Source of the DNA: Clavelina lepadiformis
Taxonomy: Eukaryota > Chordata > Ascidiacea > Aplousobranchia > Clavelinidae
Length of the DNA stretch: 64,000 nt
NCBI RefSeq assembly: GCF_947623445.1
Contig: NC_135240.1
Location: forward strand, 27,404,001 to 27,468,000
Direction of reading: 5' to 3'
Part shown: positions 1-12,102 of the stretch, one piece after another
Numbering within the stretch: the first letter of the stretch is position 1
How the letters are laid out: each line of letters starts with the position of its first letter
The notes under the pieces: model-generated
Told to the model about the DNA's origin: nothing
The model's database searches: none
Seen by the model: only the letters and a program-made list of their open reading frames with translations
Translations under genes and position numbers: made by a program

Positions 1-693
1 TTAAATCTTGTAAAAATGCATAAAAACTGTGTCCATGTTCAACGAAATGCATAAAAAGTTTGGTGCGTCCAAAATTATTCGCTTGAGTCACTTGTGAATG
101 TGTTGAAACTGTAACATTCTAAACACAGTTCGAAACACCATAATTAAACACACGATTTCAATTAAATTTTCAACAGAATGTTAAGGCTTCAACTGAATGT
201 TACAGTTTCATCTCATCCACCAGTAATCAAAGTTATAAAAGAGACCCAAGCTATCAAAGCGAATGATCCAAGTTAACTGGGTGGTCCAAGCGAACCTGTA
301 TACTTTCAAGGCACCCTACAAAATTCAATTTAGTGTATATAATTGGGCTCATTAGCACACCTGAAATGGGCTGATGAATATAATTATGATGCCACTAGAC
401 CGTGCTTTCGCCTAATTTTGCAGACTGGAGCCATAAAGCCGGAATATGTAACTTGGTAAAAATTTCTGTCTTTTGAATTATTTGATTGTAAGGGACACTG
501 AGTTAAAGGGGTTGATTAGGTTGCATCAAAAAATTTTCTTTGGCTATGAGCAAATTTTTATCAAACAGAGTTTTCCAGTCTAACTCTTTATACCTTGTGC
601 TAAGCCGACAATCTTGAAATAAGATGCAGCGTATTCTCATTTCTATAATGGTTGTTTTTTTTTAACTGAAGTTTGAATAGAAGTGACTTAAAA
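1..693. other. 5' flank of POLR2C; no gene seen
   Basis: No open frame with recognisable coding character was found here on either strand. A T-rich run near 650-663 followed by an AG at 679-680 lies 13 bases upstream of the POLR2C start codon and looks like an unpaired 3' splice site, so the mature 5' end of the POLR2C mRNA may be supplied by an upstream exon or a spliced leader. Confidence 0.4.
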
Positions 694-2257
694 ATGCCAT
701 ATGCAAATCAGCCAACTGTAACTCTCACAGAGTTAACAGAAGATAATGTCAAGTTCATAGTAGAGGACACCAACCTCAGTACTGCCAATTCTCTACGCAG
801 AGTTTTTATTGCCGAGGTGCGGTGTCGATAAGTCTTCATCTCAAGTCATCTTTTATTCTCTGGCAACATCAGACTGCTTAATTTGTTATACACCAAGCAC
901 ACAGAATAAAATTTGTGCTTTCCTCATAGCATTACATTGGTGGTTTCGTATACTTTTCTGTTGACTAGTGAAGCGTGTCTTTTATTTCATCAGGTTCCAA
1001 CGCTGGCCATTGATTGGATACAGATCGAGGAAAACTCCTCAGTTTTAAATGATGAGTTTCTTTCTCATCGAATTGGATTAATTCCTCTTACATCTGATGA
1101 CATTGTTGACAAAATCCAGGTAACTAGCGGTGATTATTGGCAACATCCTTTCCTGAATAGCTTGCTTGAACTGCATCGATAACATTATTAATTAATAAAT
1201 AACTATTTGTAATACACTTGTATATTCTGCCATAGTGTATGATAAATAATATTATTGTTAAATTACATTGCACCATATTTTATTTCCTAAATACTAATTC
1301 TTAGTATTCTCGAGATTGTATGTGCGATGAGTTCTGCCAGGATTGTTCTGTCGAGTTTTATCTCGATGTCAAGTGCACCAGCGAAGGTACGAGGCAGGTT
1401 ACTACGAGGGATTTGATTTCTATGAATCCAAAAGTAAGCGCAGACTTTCATATTTACATGAAACATGCATAAAAGCATTATTTCATAAGAACTATATATA
1501 TGGGTAATCTCCATTTATTACTGTTTTCCAGGTAGTACCAGTTACTTCTCGGTCACGTGGTGACATCGAACAGGACGATATCTTGATTGTTAAACTTCGT
1601 AAAGGACAAGCACTTAAGTTCAAAGCATTTGCGAAAAAAGGATTTGGGAAGGAGCACGCCAAATGGCAATGTGTTAGTGCAGTGGCATTTGAATATGACC
1701 CCGACAATGCATTGAGACACACGACGTACCCAAAACCTGAGGAATGGCCTAAAAGTGAATACAGTGATCTATTAGAAGAAGATGACAAGCACCAAGCCGA
1801 GTATGTAAGATAGGAGATGTGCTAATTGAAACCAGGACTAATTCTTATTCAGCCTTTGAAACAGCGTGCCTTGAAATTTTAGAGAATCTGAGAATATGAG
1901 AAACTGCTACATAATTTTTAGCACAAGCTGTCAATTTATAGGGCACTGTGCATCTTGTAAATCCTGAAATGAAGCAGTTATAATAACAATTAATGAATAG
2001 CTCTTGAATCAATCTTTGCTTTCCTGTAGTGAAATAATTCAAACATAGTAATGACCCTGCACTAACTGCTACTTTGTTGTCTTAGTTTTGACATCTTCGG
2101 CAAACCAAACAAATTTTACTTGAATGTGGAAGCAGTCGGTTCCCTGCGGCCTGAAAACGTCGTTTTAAATGGACTTGCTATACTTAAACGAAAACTGAGT
2201 GACCTTCAAACTCAACACAGCCATGAGCTGCAACAAGACGGATTAACCATCAATTAA
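694..2257 (+). CDS. POLR2C: RNA polymerase II subunit RPB3
   Basis: RPB3 is the alpha-like subunit that dimerises with RPB11 and nucleates assembly of nuclear RNA polymerase II. Five exons join in frame: 694-816, 994-1119, 1305-1433, 1532-1800 and 2086-2257, all with GT/AG borders. They give 272 residues, against 275 in human. The start is fixed by the conserved opening MPYANQPTV. The N-terminal dimerisation segment ends with [10 protein letters not shown]. The insertion domain carries the zinc-binding cysteines C88, C90, C94 and C97. [10 protein letters not shown] and the long block DPDNALRH...[13 protein letters not shown] are near-identical to the family. The tail LSDLQTQ...LTIN also matches. 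A possible poly(A) signal AATAAA is at 2952-2957. No broken residues are seen. Identity is very secure; the exon 4 donor was chosen because GTATGTAAG restores phase. Confidence 0.97.
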
Positions 2258-3131
2258 GGCCAGGATGGTTGTATGAAGCGTTCAACCGATTGCGCTGTCC
2301 TAAGAGGATATTGCCGCATGTTGCATCTCAGCATAGCAAGGCTGTGGGATACTTATTATTCTGCATGGAGCATCTCTCTGCAGTGAGTTTCTCACAATTC
2401 TACAAACTCGTGTCACCTGGATATTTTTATACTGCTCGCTTTCTATGTTGCTGTCTGTATCAATTTTATGATGGACCAGTTTGTTGTGTGCAACTGCTTT
2501 CGGGTTTTTGTTGTGGTTATTAATGACTTGTTCGTTGTTTTAATAATCACAAAGATACGTTTGGTGCCGGTGAATGTTGATTGACAGTGCACAAGAATGG
2601 AAACACGAGTTGGCTTCGTTGATTATTATATTTGGGAAGCCTCTTTGTTTCGTGCATGCACTGCTGCATAGGCCTGGCAGATGAGGTTATGTGCATTGAT
2701 GAACTACCGAGCGATGACGGAGGAAACTGATTCATGGTTTTGGCCGTAACATTGGAAGTAATTTAGAGTGACCCTATCTTCCCTGGACCTTAAGGTGGTG
2801 TCAAAGTCCAAAAAATACCATAAAATTTTTGTTTGTTTTTTTATACAGTGAATTTATAAAATTTTGCATCACAATTCAGTATGCTTTGGACAACCATTCC
2901 AAAAAATGTCATCAAAAAATCATGATTCAAACTTTTTTAACAGAAACGCAAAATAAACACTAGAATTTTTGGTTTAAAAAATCAATTTTAGCTACTTTCA
3001 TGCTAATTTTTAGCCAAATTTTGCACGCGTCTTGTGGGGTTGAAGCACGCCAACTGCTAGGGGAACTCCCAGGCTAGAAAAGAACTCCAATCATGCTGTC
3101 TTCTGATTGGTCTAAACATGTTTTTTAAATC
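2258..3131. other. 3' region of POLR2C; no further gene
   Basis: Probably POLR2C 3' UTR and downstream spacer. Short open frames at 2269-2523 (+) and 2547-2735 (-) have no recognisable similarity and no splice logic. Nothing else is supported. Confidence 0.4.
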
Positions 3132-3139
3132 CCTTAGTA

Positions 3140-3418
3140 CAGGGATGTCCAACCTGCGGCCCGCCTGAGATTTTTGTGCGGCCCGCTAGTCATTTTCACT
3201 CCAAGTAGTATTTTGAACTTTCAATCTTACCCTAATTAAAATGTACCAGTCAGCTTTTAGGGGTGCAGTAATAGTATAGTATGGTAGCAACAGGATTATA
3301 TATAACTATAAGACTCGAAGATGTACCCATTTTTCTTGAAATTTAATAGTTTCTGCGGCCCACTGAATTATTTCAAGTGACAATGCGGCCCACTACAATA
3401 AAAGGTTGGACATCCCTG
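3140..3418. mobile_element. Short non-autonomous hAT element (MITE)
   Basis: This 279-bp element starts CAGGGATGTCCAACCT and ends with the exact inverse AGGTTGGACATCCCTG. It is flanked by a perfect 8-bp direct repeat, ccttagta (3132-3139 and 3419-3426), the target-site length of the hAT superfamily. The interior repeats GCGGCCC-type motifs near both ends and has no coding capacity. Confidence 0.92.
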
Positions 3419-3426
3419 CCTTAGTA

Positions 3427-4190
3427 GGACGTCCAATAAAATCATAAAGACCTTGTTTTTAAGTGTTTGACGCCTCCTTAATGTATTAAACGTCGTTTAT
3501 GCCCAAGGTCGTCACAACAGTAGCGTCGCTGGGAATCGAACACAGACCGCATTACTTTCTTTAGCCGAATTGCATCTGGGTCTTCATCTTCTGTAGTTGC
3601 CGACCCAACAGGTGTTTTCTACGAAAATGCAGTGAGTTATCTGCATGAGTCCTGGCTAAAGGTTTCAGAACTCAAACAAACACAGTGCTCATTATCAACT
3701 ACCAGCCTGAATGTTTATCCAACATGTAATCAATTTATTTGACTTGACACAGATATAACTGCAATGTCGTCATAAGACACTTCGTATAGCTATCACTTCT
3801 TCATAGGAAACAAATTTTCATTGAAAATAAATCTGAGCTCAAGTTGGTGAAAAGTTATCTAGAGATGCGCCAAATCGAACGCAAATGCGTCACTTGCAGC
3901 CAGATTCGGGGCAAATCTTTTGTGCTTTTCAACTAAGAGAAATAAAAAGTAGCCTATAACGTTTAAGTTTCCACTTGTTAACTTGACATTAAAGACGTTA
4001 CGAGTGTTTATGCTAAAAACAAGTTGATTCCTAACATGCATTAATGAAGAAACAACGCAATAGGCCACCTTCTTGCTGGTCAGGAACTTTAATCGTGCGA
4101 AGTTGGCTAGTTCGATTCACAAAAGTATCAAAATTTGATATTCTCATTTCCACGAATCTGAATATTTTTCGATTTGGCAAATTCCTAGTG
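3427..4190. other. Spacer between hAT MITE and GPCR gene
   Basis: No gene is recognised. A sequence resembling a tRNA B box (GTTCGATTC on the minus strand, 3533-3541) occurs here but no cloverleaf can be drawn around it. The 3' UTR of the minus-strand GPCR probably extends into this stretch. Confidence 0.35.
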
Positions 4191-6314
4191 TCATCTCTCA
4201 TTTGGAGAGGCAAGGTTTGTTTCATTGTGACGTGACAGATCGACAATCCGAACGTGGCTTCTCTTTGCGCTGGTCAACATTTGTATGCCCTCTAAGAGTT
4301 TAGTGTTTTTGTGGTTATAAATGATACAGTTTATCACGGAGCTAATTACGACCAAACGTGAGGCCAAAAACATGCCGGAATTCCACAGGGTATTGGCCAA
4401 GATGTTGAACGATGCCGCGTTCTTCCTCAGATTCAAACAATCCAAATCATGAAAGGACTGGAGCAAAGTTAGCGGCATGTAGCAGATGCTAAAGGCGATT
4501 CCCATGTTGGTCACTGCTTCCGTGCACAGATTTTTCCGAACATTGTTTACTGTTCTTGATTCCTCTTCGCCGGGCACGCTACGTTTTCTAAGCTTCTTCC
4601 AAATCGAGAAGTTCATCCACCAAAACGCTGCCGCCCCTGCTCCAAGCAGCAAACCGTAAAGATAAAACTCGTCCATTTTCTTTGACAACGTCATTCCCAT
4701 CGGGTGCACCTCAAAGCGATCGCCCGGAATGATTTGAAATGCAGTCACAAGACCAATAGACAAGGATATTAACCACATAAGCACGATTGCTACTGTGCCG
4801 CGGCTTTCATGTCGGTCCCTGTTCTTCCAATATTCCATCGGGTGAACAGTTGCCATCCATCTGCAAACCAGCAAGATAAGATTAACATTGCTTATAGCAC
4901 AGTGACCGTCACCTTTTTTAGTTTTTTAGCATTGGCTACGTATCTTTGTTAATTTGTTTTTATTTGGACAGCGGAAGCAGACATCACATAATAAATCTTA
5001 CCTAAACAAAGCAAGCAAGAGCAGAGTAAACAAGGAAGTAGCCATTGCTATTGTCTGCACAATACCGGTGGTTGTGACGTAGAAGGTGGAATTCACTGCG
5101 CTACTTAGAGCAAAATCTAATGTTCTGGTGTATTTTCTGTAAAAGCCGTACATCGTGCAAGGGTGACTGATAAAACCGACAATTGCATCTGAGGTTGCCA
5201 GAGACAGGGCAAATCGCCTGGACAAGAAAGTTTCATTATTCAACCTACTGGGTCCAAGTGAAAGTCATTGCTTATAACAATTACAGACCTAGTTATAGTA
5301 AGCTTCCGATGGCGTCTTTATAATTATCCTATATATAACAGAGTAACTATTTCACCATGTGTAGGTCACGCAACCTATTGTTAAAGATAGACGGTTAGGA
5401 TAGGAGAGTGGGTATGCAAAAAGTTGATTTTAGCTGTTTGAGGTTTTGTTGGAGTTATAGATTTAGATTATTAGGATGTAGATCTAGATTAGGTTTAGGC
5501 TGCAATGTTATAACATTTAACACTTTAAGTGTTATTCAGTAGTATTTAAGTTACAGTGTTACCCGTTCAAATTGGTGTAAAACCGCAACTTCACTCCCAA
5601 CGCCAGTACTAGGCCATTGAAGAAAGCAACCAGAATCGCTTCTATGGCGTCCGTGATGATGATTATGTAAAACGCCACCTTGCACTCTGGCGCCATACAG
5701 TCGTAAAAAGACAGTTTCGGGCCAAAAGCTTGATTTCTATCTTTTTCAGTGATGTCTATGACCGGGCAGGCGACGGGTTTGCAAAAGGGGATTTTTTCGG
5801 CTATTTGCTCCTTGTATGACGGAAGAGTGCTCTGGTCGCATACTGGGGTAGCTTTTGTTCGGGGAAGACACGCACTACGCCACATCTGAACGTAAATGTC
5901 AATCACTCGGCGAAAATACAACATGGCGTTGTCAGTTTTCTGTAATCGGAGATCGCTGTTGCACAAAGAGCCATTGTTGCACAAAGAGCCATTGTTGCAC
6001 AACCTGTCGTACACCTGGGCGTGATAGTCTGAAAATGAATAACGTCTCTTGTTGCATTCAGCGTCAAACTTGGTTTCATCGCTCTGCGTTGATCGCGTTG
6101 AAAGCGTCTTGTCGCGGATTACCTTTAAGTTTACCATATAAGGTAAAAAGTAATTTTCTCCCGGTCGATAAACTCCGGTCAAACTTTCATTCGATAACAC
6201 CCAACTACTCGAATTAAGCTGGTGAGTACCATTGTTTGTGAACCTCTCTGCGGCATGAACACCACCAGTTAACAGAAATAAACACAACAGACCTAACAAA
6301 CTGGACCCATTCAT
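4191..6314 (-). CDS. Orphan rhodopsin-class GPCR with large ectodomain
   Basis: A plasma-membrane seven-helix receptor whose ligand is unknown. Three exons on the minus strand join in phase: 5563-6314, 5002-5247 and 4191-4860 (555 residues). Residues 1-21 form a signal peptide. About 190 extracellular residues follow, rich in N-glycosylation sites and with ten cysteines between 87 and 211. Helix 1 spans about 213-240. Helix 2 has the LSLATSDAIVG pattern (D271). The helix 3 end reads FRWMATVHP (332 onward), so the usual E/DRY acidic residue is replaced by Phe while the following WMA-VHP context is kept. Helix 7 ends NCIIY (510-514) in place of NPxxY. A 6-residue repeat, LCNNGS, sits at about 105-120. 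The variant motifs suggest atypical G-protein coupling, but that is inference. I cannot assign a subfamily; it may belong to a lineage-specific expansion. Confidence 0.8.
5958..6002. repeat. 18-bp in-frame tandem duplication in GPCR exon 1
   Basis: The unit GTTGCACAAAGAGCCATT occurs twice in full (5958-5975, 5976-5993), with a further 9-bp partial copy to 6002. It encodes a repeated LCNNGS in the ectodomain, adding both a cysteine and a glycosylation site per copy. The two full copies are identical, so the duplication looks recent and may vary in copy number. Confidence 0.9.
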
Positions 6315-9300
6315 TATATCTCATGTGCTAGGGACGACTTTGAGTCCTTTCCCGAAGCTGTTTGATTCAATAATATATCTCTAGTATGTTTCTAGTATGT
6401 TTCTAGTATGTTAAGCTTAGACTAGAATTTGCTGTATGATCTCTGTGGATTTTTATGGAGAAAAAACTACTTTAATAAAATTCATATGTCTCTCGCATAC
6501 CATCATGCAGGGGGAAGCAAAACCTCTGTAGTGGTCTATAGGACCTCTTGTGCTTTTAATCTTTTCTTGTGTTATCGACGAAAGTTTTAGGTTCGGTTTT
6601 TGTACATTAGGTTATTTTTAAATTTAATTAAATTAAATTAAATTTACCACAATCCTCATCTTAGCCAGGTGCCGTATAAAAATCCACTCATTTGCACTCT
6701 GACAAGGTTTTGGAAACTTCACCTTGACGTGACTGAAAACCCGTGCCGAACCCAAACCTAAGAGGTCACGATCGATAAAACACTTCAACGAAATTTAAAT
6801 CCAAGCAAAATGCCTTTGTAGATATGCTGTGTAATGCGTAGATTCCGTCCAGCGAATACCATTTTGCTGTACAGTACATTTAAGTTGATTTAGTAAAATT
6901 AAATCATTCCATTCCACAGGCAGAAATAGGGAAATAAACTGATGTACCGTATATTCTACTACAACCGGCCCGTCCCCATCACATACGAATTCTAAGGCCA
7001 TTACCATATTCTATCTATCATTTTGGTTCGATTTGCAAACCTCCGTTCGTTAATCGATAAATTATTTCCAAATCCACCTCAATAAAAAGATATGACATCA
7101 AAATCAAAGCGACCGATGCTATGTCTAAATCAAATTGAGCTATTTTTCCTGCTACCATTTGCACAGCTACTTCTCACGTTCTTCTCCTGAACGCAAGCTT
7201 GTCTATTGGATGCAAAAACCTGCAATTTACATTTTCTCACACTTTGCTTCGACTAACATTTGATGCTAATACCCGCAACAAAACCGTTTATCACCCTCAG
7301 TCCGTGATTTTTCGATTTTTTACGCCTTAAGATAACGTCACACGCATGTCGAGAATGTGAAAAAATCTAAGCTTTTTAATCGCAAGAAAACGTAATCAAG
7401 ATTTGTCTATTATAATTGAGCGCATGTATGTGTCTTACTTGCTTTTATATATTTGTTGTTATTTTATTTCGTTTTAGCGTCAATAAAAAGAAAAACGTGA
7501 AGTGAATATAGCTTGATTGTACAAATTCCACAGCACATAGCCTAGACAGCTTATAGCCCGTGGGAGTCAACTCTAGTGATTTATTTCATTTGGCCGATTC
7601 CTGTCAAGGCTATAGGAAGAGTTAAAGATTGCCGAGTGTGATAAATCCTTTTTCATTCACAAGGAATGGGCAAAACCGTTTGCAAATTCATTTACTGTAT
7701 AGTTGTTTAAACTTCGAGCCCGTTCCTCATAAATTAATAATCTTCAGTTCTAATGGAATCGATAAAATGGTAACAAATAATCGATAAGTAGTCGGCCTAA
7801 TATACGATGCATAAACTTCAACTTTGACTGATTTTATGAGCAATGATAAAGACGTATAACCCACTTTGGTGATTGTAAGTATAAAAATCGGTTGCATCGC
7901 ACTAAGATGTAACCGATTTGGGTTGCTAAGAAACTGGTTGCAAAGAAATTTGTCTCATAGGCTACGTTTACTCTTTTAAAACAACGCAAAGCTTAATATC
8001 GTATTGCGGACCCATAGTTTATTTGATAAATAATAATCGGTCATTTACAAACAGAGGTCCAAATTATATTACGCTATATTTTGTTTCATAATTAACTGCT
8101 CAAATTTACACCTATGTCGGTTAGGTTGACCCAACAGCAATCGATTCTCACTTAGACTAACGTAGTTATATTGACTTCAAATATAGTCAATACATTTATC
8201 TGGTGAATTGGTGAAGTACTGTTGGACCCGGTATTGTACAACAATGCAGCCAATCCAGATTGCGACTACGATGCGACGATGTCACGCTGGTCGAAACTTT
8301 GTAAACCTCTGAACAGGATTAAGATATACACGGGCCCGCACACAATCTTTTTTCACTGATATTTTTGTACGATCAGATTTGGACAGGTTGAAGATCGTCG
8401 GAAAGATATTCCTGTTTGTCGATAGAAAATGTGTGTTTGTAAGTATAATCAACCAAACGGACAGGCTATCTATAGCATGAAGCCTAGCCCCAGGCGAATA
8501 ACCAAAATTAGCACACCCACATTTGTGACATACCTACAAACGGGTGCTGGGTTTCATCTGAAGGTTTATTTTCTTAGCGCAACTTCCATGTAAAATGTTT
8601 GTGATATACAGTAATACAATAACAAGATTTGCAGTTATGCTTATCTTGGAAAATATCGTGTTATATCCAGCAAGGATAGAGCTTTGCAGTGATAAAATAT
8701 CGAACTATCATGAAGCAATAGTCCTACCTTATACAGTTTGAATTGTATTGCCAAAATAATTTATGGTCATGCGCTCATTAAGTTAAGTTATTATTTGACA
8801 TTAACAAATGTTTTCAAACAATCAAAAACACTTTTAGTTTCTGATAAACTGTTTATGTTTTGACATTTGTAATTGTTTATGTTTATCAGAGGTTTTGATT
8901 TGATATGTCTTTTGCAGTGCAGCGGTGCATATAAAACACCAGCAAAAATAAAGTTAATCTTTGTGTTGAACGATTGCAGAAAACACATATATTCCATCCC
9001 TCTTAGTTTCAATTGACATTAATGGACAAACGTATGATAATAATAGATATTATTACGTGACATAGTACATAACAGCGTTTTCCAATTTTGTCGTAGTAAA
9101 TGCAAGGATGTGATGTTGTTAGACGCCAAGCATGGTGTGAGCCATCAAGCGACCAGAGTTTGGAAATTATTTAAAGTCTGTCTTTAATCATGAATTTAAA
9201 AAGATTTGGGCCAGCATTTTACAAACTAGTGTGTTTTAACAACGTTCCTATATTTTTGCCAAAAATACAGCAACATCCGATAAACTCTACGGCAAGAAAC

Positions 9301-11508
9301 TAATGACAAAAGCGAAGTGAAGCGGCGAAGGACGCAAGGTCACAAAGCCACTGAAAGCAGTGAGAGTCACCGCTGATTTGCCATGGTGCTTGCCATCCAC
9401 TGACACACGTCACACAATAGCAACCACACGATGCACTGTTTCAAGTTTCAGTGAATAAATTCCGCAGAATTATCCTAGATTGCATCGAGTAATACCTGGC
9501 AGAGCATAAGAAAATATCAACTCGCATCAAACGTCTCAGATTTACCAACCACAGGCGACGACTGAACTTAAGTGTATGACACACTTCAAATAGCACATCA
9601 GAATAGGATGGAGGTAAGCATCGGATAGAGACAGAATTTCACCAAAACTTACTAATTTATGCTAAATGTGGTATTACGTTATTACATTAATTAACTATTT
9701 TCGCTAAATTGATTCTAGGATATTCCGTGATAACTGCATGACTTGAACTAAGATAATGATTGGCTAATAACAAAGTTATAACCAACAGAACGCACTGAAA
9801 TCCAGCAATAACGACGCTGCAAAAATACAGAGTTATAATATAGTTAACCACTTGGTGTTGACAAAGAGCAATTAAGACAGCATTCTACTCTCGGTGAATC
9901 GGCGTTCAACACCCCATGATGCGCAGCACCAAAACAAATTATTAACAACAATTTATCTTTTATTTTGCGAAAATCTCTATATTATTTTTTAATTTGCCAG
10001 TGAAACAACACGCACCGAAATTCGAAACAGGTTTACGTAATACGCAAGTTTTCTACTTTCCAGACTTATCTCATTGTGATTTTTTTCGCTTTCGCTCGAT
10101 TCCCCAGCAGGGAACGTGATCTCACCAACCTGCGAGATTACTTATAGATATTGGGGCCTATTAGGGATACACTGGGCCCCGCACTTGCTTTGACCGGGCT
10201 TGTGAAAAACGCATAAAACAAACCCCGGTATGTTAAGCTCAAGTGTAGTGAAAATCATTGGTACGTTCAAAGGCTTCCCCATAGTCAGGGAATCAGAATT
10301 TGGATGCGATAGGTTGTCAAGAATTGTTGGACAGCGAACTTTCTCTGCTTCGTCCGAAGTTCTTTTTTTAGGAGCACACCAACTGGCTACGAGTTTTTGA
10401 AGGAAAACAAACACAGCAGCGGCGCAATGCAGCAGAAGACCAGGTGTGATTCCACCCGAAACCGGTCACAACCAGTTTTTCCCTCAGAAAAGTCCGACAC
10501 CTGTTTTACGTTTTGCTTCACGCTTGACTGGATGTTCTGGGCCGGGGTAGGCTGAACGCAGTTTTACGAGGCAACTGAGGCAATTTTACGAGGCAACTGA
10601 GGCAATTTTACGAGATTAAAAAGCAGCACACTTCCGCACAAATAGTCTAACAGGCTTGATGTGGTCGTTCGTGGTATGCGTCATGATCTTGCTCACTCTA
10701 CGACGGTTCCTTGCTTACCCTATGCAATGTGCAACTTGCTGGCCTTATTCAACTGCATGTTCCACTCAGCTTATCATGCAAATGAAGTGTTGTGTAGTTT
10801 ACAATGGCACAAGTTTCTTTCAACGGTGAAGTTCTCTTATAAGTGACAATAGAACCGGAAACCAGTAACCGTTCTCTTAGTAGTTAAAGGTAACAAGTTC
10901 TCTTTTGTCGGGTTTGCTTTTGACAGCAGTGAAACGGTCATTGCGCCCGTCTGTGCAAACATTTTCGGATATTTTAATTCCTGTTTCACAAAAATGATTT
11001 GATACAAACATCGCATTGAAAAGGGCAACGACCTTTCAGCAGCAATGAGTTGTTGAATGGCGGACGAAATCACTTTCTGCATAACCCGGGCGCCAGTTTT
11101 ACTTCTATTTTATTAAGATCTTTTTTATTTTTATTTAACAACAAGGTCTGGGAGTGCAGCGTAATTTTGTAGAAATGTTCACGAAATAGAACAGAGCAAA
11201 GGGGAGTTTAAGAGGAAAATAGAAAACAAAACGGCGTTACATGTCCCTGAGGAAAAGTTTTTATATGCAGCTGATAGTAACCATGACGCAATAGGTTTTT
11301 TAAGCTTGAACAAAGGTATTGTTTCTTGAGTCCAAGTTTAAAGTGATTTTCACGGTGTCTAAACTAACATTTTCCTTTCATTATTATTTATTTACTCATT
11401 ATGTTGAACAGAATCCTGCAATCTGTCATATCATGCGAGCCGTTGTTTGTTCGGTCCACATGCACGAAATATCGTAAAAAAAATGGGAAAATAAATCTAT
11501 GTATGTTG
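6315..11508. other. Gene-poor 5.2-kb spacer
   Basis: No exon chain, RNA gene or clear transposon end was found. An 90-codon open frame at 10142-10414 (-) lacks an ATG start and shows no recognisable domain. The stretch is mainly AT-rich single-copy-looking sequence with one short tandem repeat, listed separately. Confidence 0.4.
10562..10614. repeat. 22-bp tandem repeat, about 2.4 copies
   Basis: The unit TTTTACGAGGCAACTGAGGC plus AA occurs at 10562-10583 and 10584-10605, identical in both, followed by a 9-bp partial copy to 10614. Confidence 0.9.
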
Positions 11509-12102
11509 TAATAGTCCAGGGGTGGGCAAACTTGTTCAATGAAAGAGTCACTTGCGGAAAACTATAAACACCAGCGAGCCGCAAAATCTGTAATGATTGT
11601 CAATTTGATTATTATGTTATTAGTAGGGCAACCAAAAGTCAATATGGTCAATTTTTTTTAACCTGCCCAGAATGTTATCAAACATGCACAAAACAAATTT
11701 CAGCTTTGTACGACGTGTGGTATAGAAGTTATTAGGTCAAATAAAGTCAAAATGTTACGTTAGGTCAAAATACGGTCAAATTGTTTCTTTAGGTCTTTTT
11801 TTTAGGTCAAAATCTATTAAACTTGTAATTTTGTAACCATTTTGTAATATTATTCTTCCGTTTTTCTCTTTTCTTGTACCGCAAACAATTCCAGTGCCGC
11901 AAATTTTACTTAGAACCAAAGCCACAAAGAGAGGGAAGGCTTTTCAGCGCGTTTAGTGACGTCACGATGTGACGGCATTGCATTTGAAACTGCAAGTTGT
12001 CAATCTTAATACGCAGAAACGAAAAAAAGTCAACACTAGAAAAGCATTTTGTCATTTTTAAATGCACCTTTAGATTAGAAAGTTGCTGTAGACAGTGTAG
12101 AG

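Noticed and set aside
3525..3600. tRNA or tRNA-derived SINE on the minus strand
   Set aside because: A B-box-like GTTCGATTC is present, but no A box at the right distance and no acceptor or anticodon stems can be paired.
5855..6217. 120-codon plus-strand frame
   Set aside because: Antisense shadow of GPCR exon 1; its cysteine repeats come from the 18-bp duplication read on the other strand.
10142..10414. 90-codon minus-strand frame
   Set aside because: No ATG start, no known motif and no splice partners in a gene-poor region.
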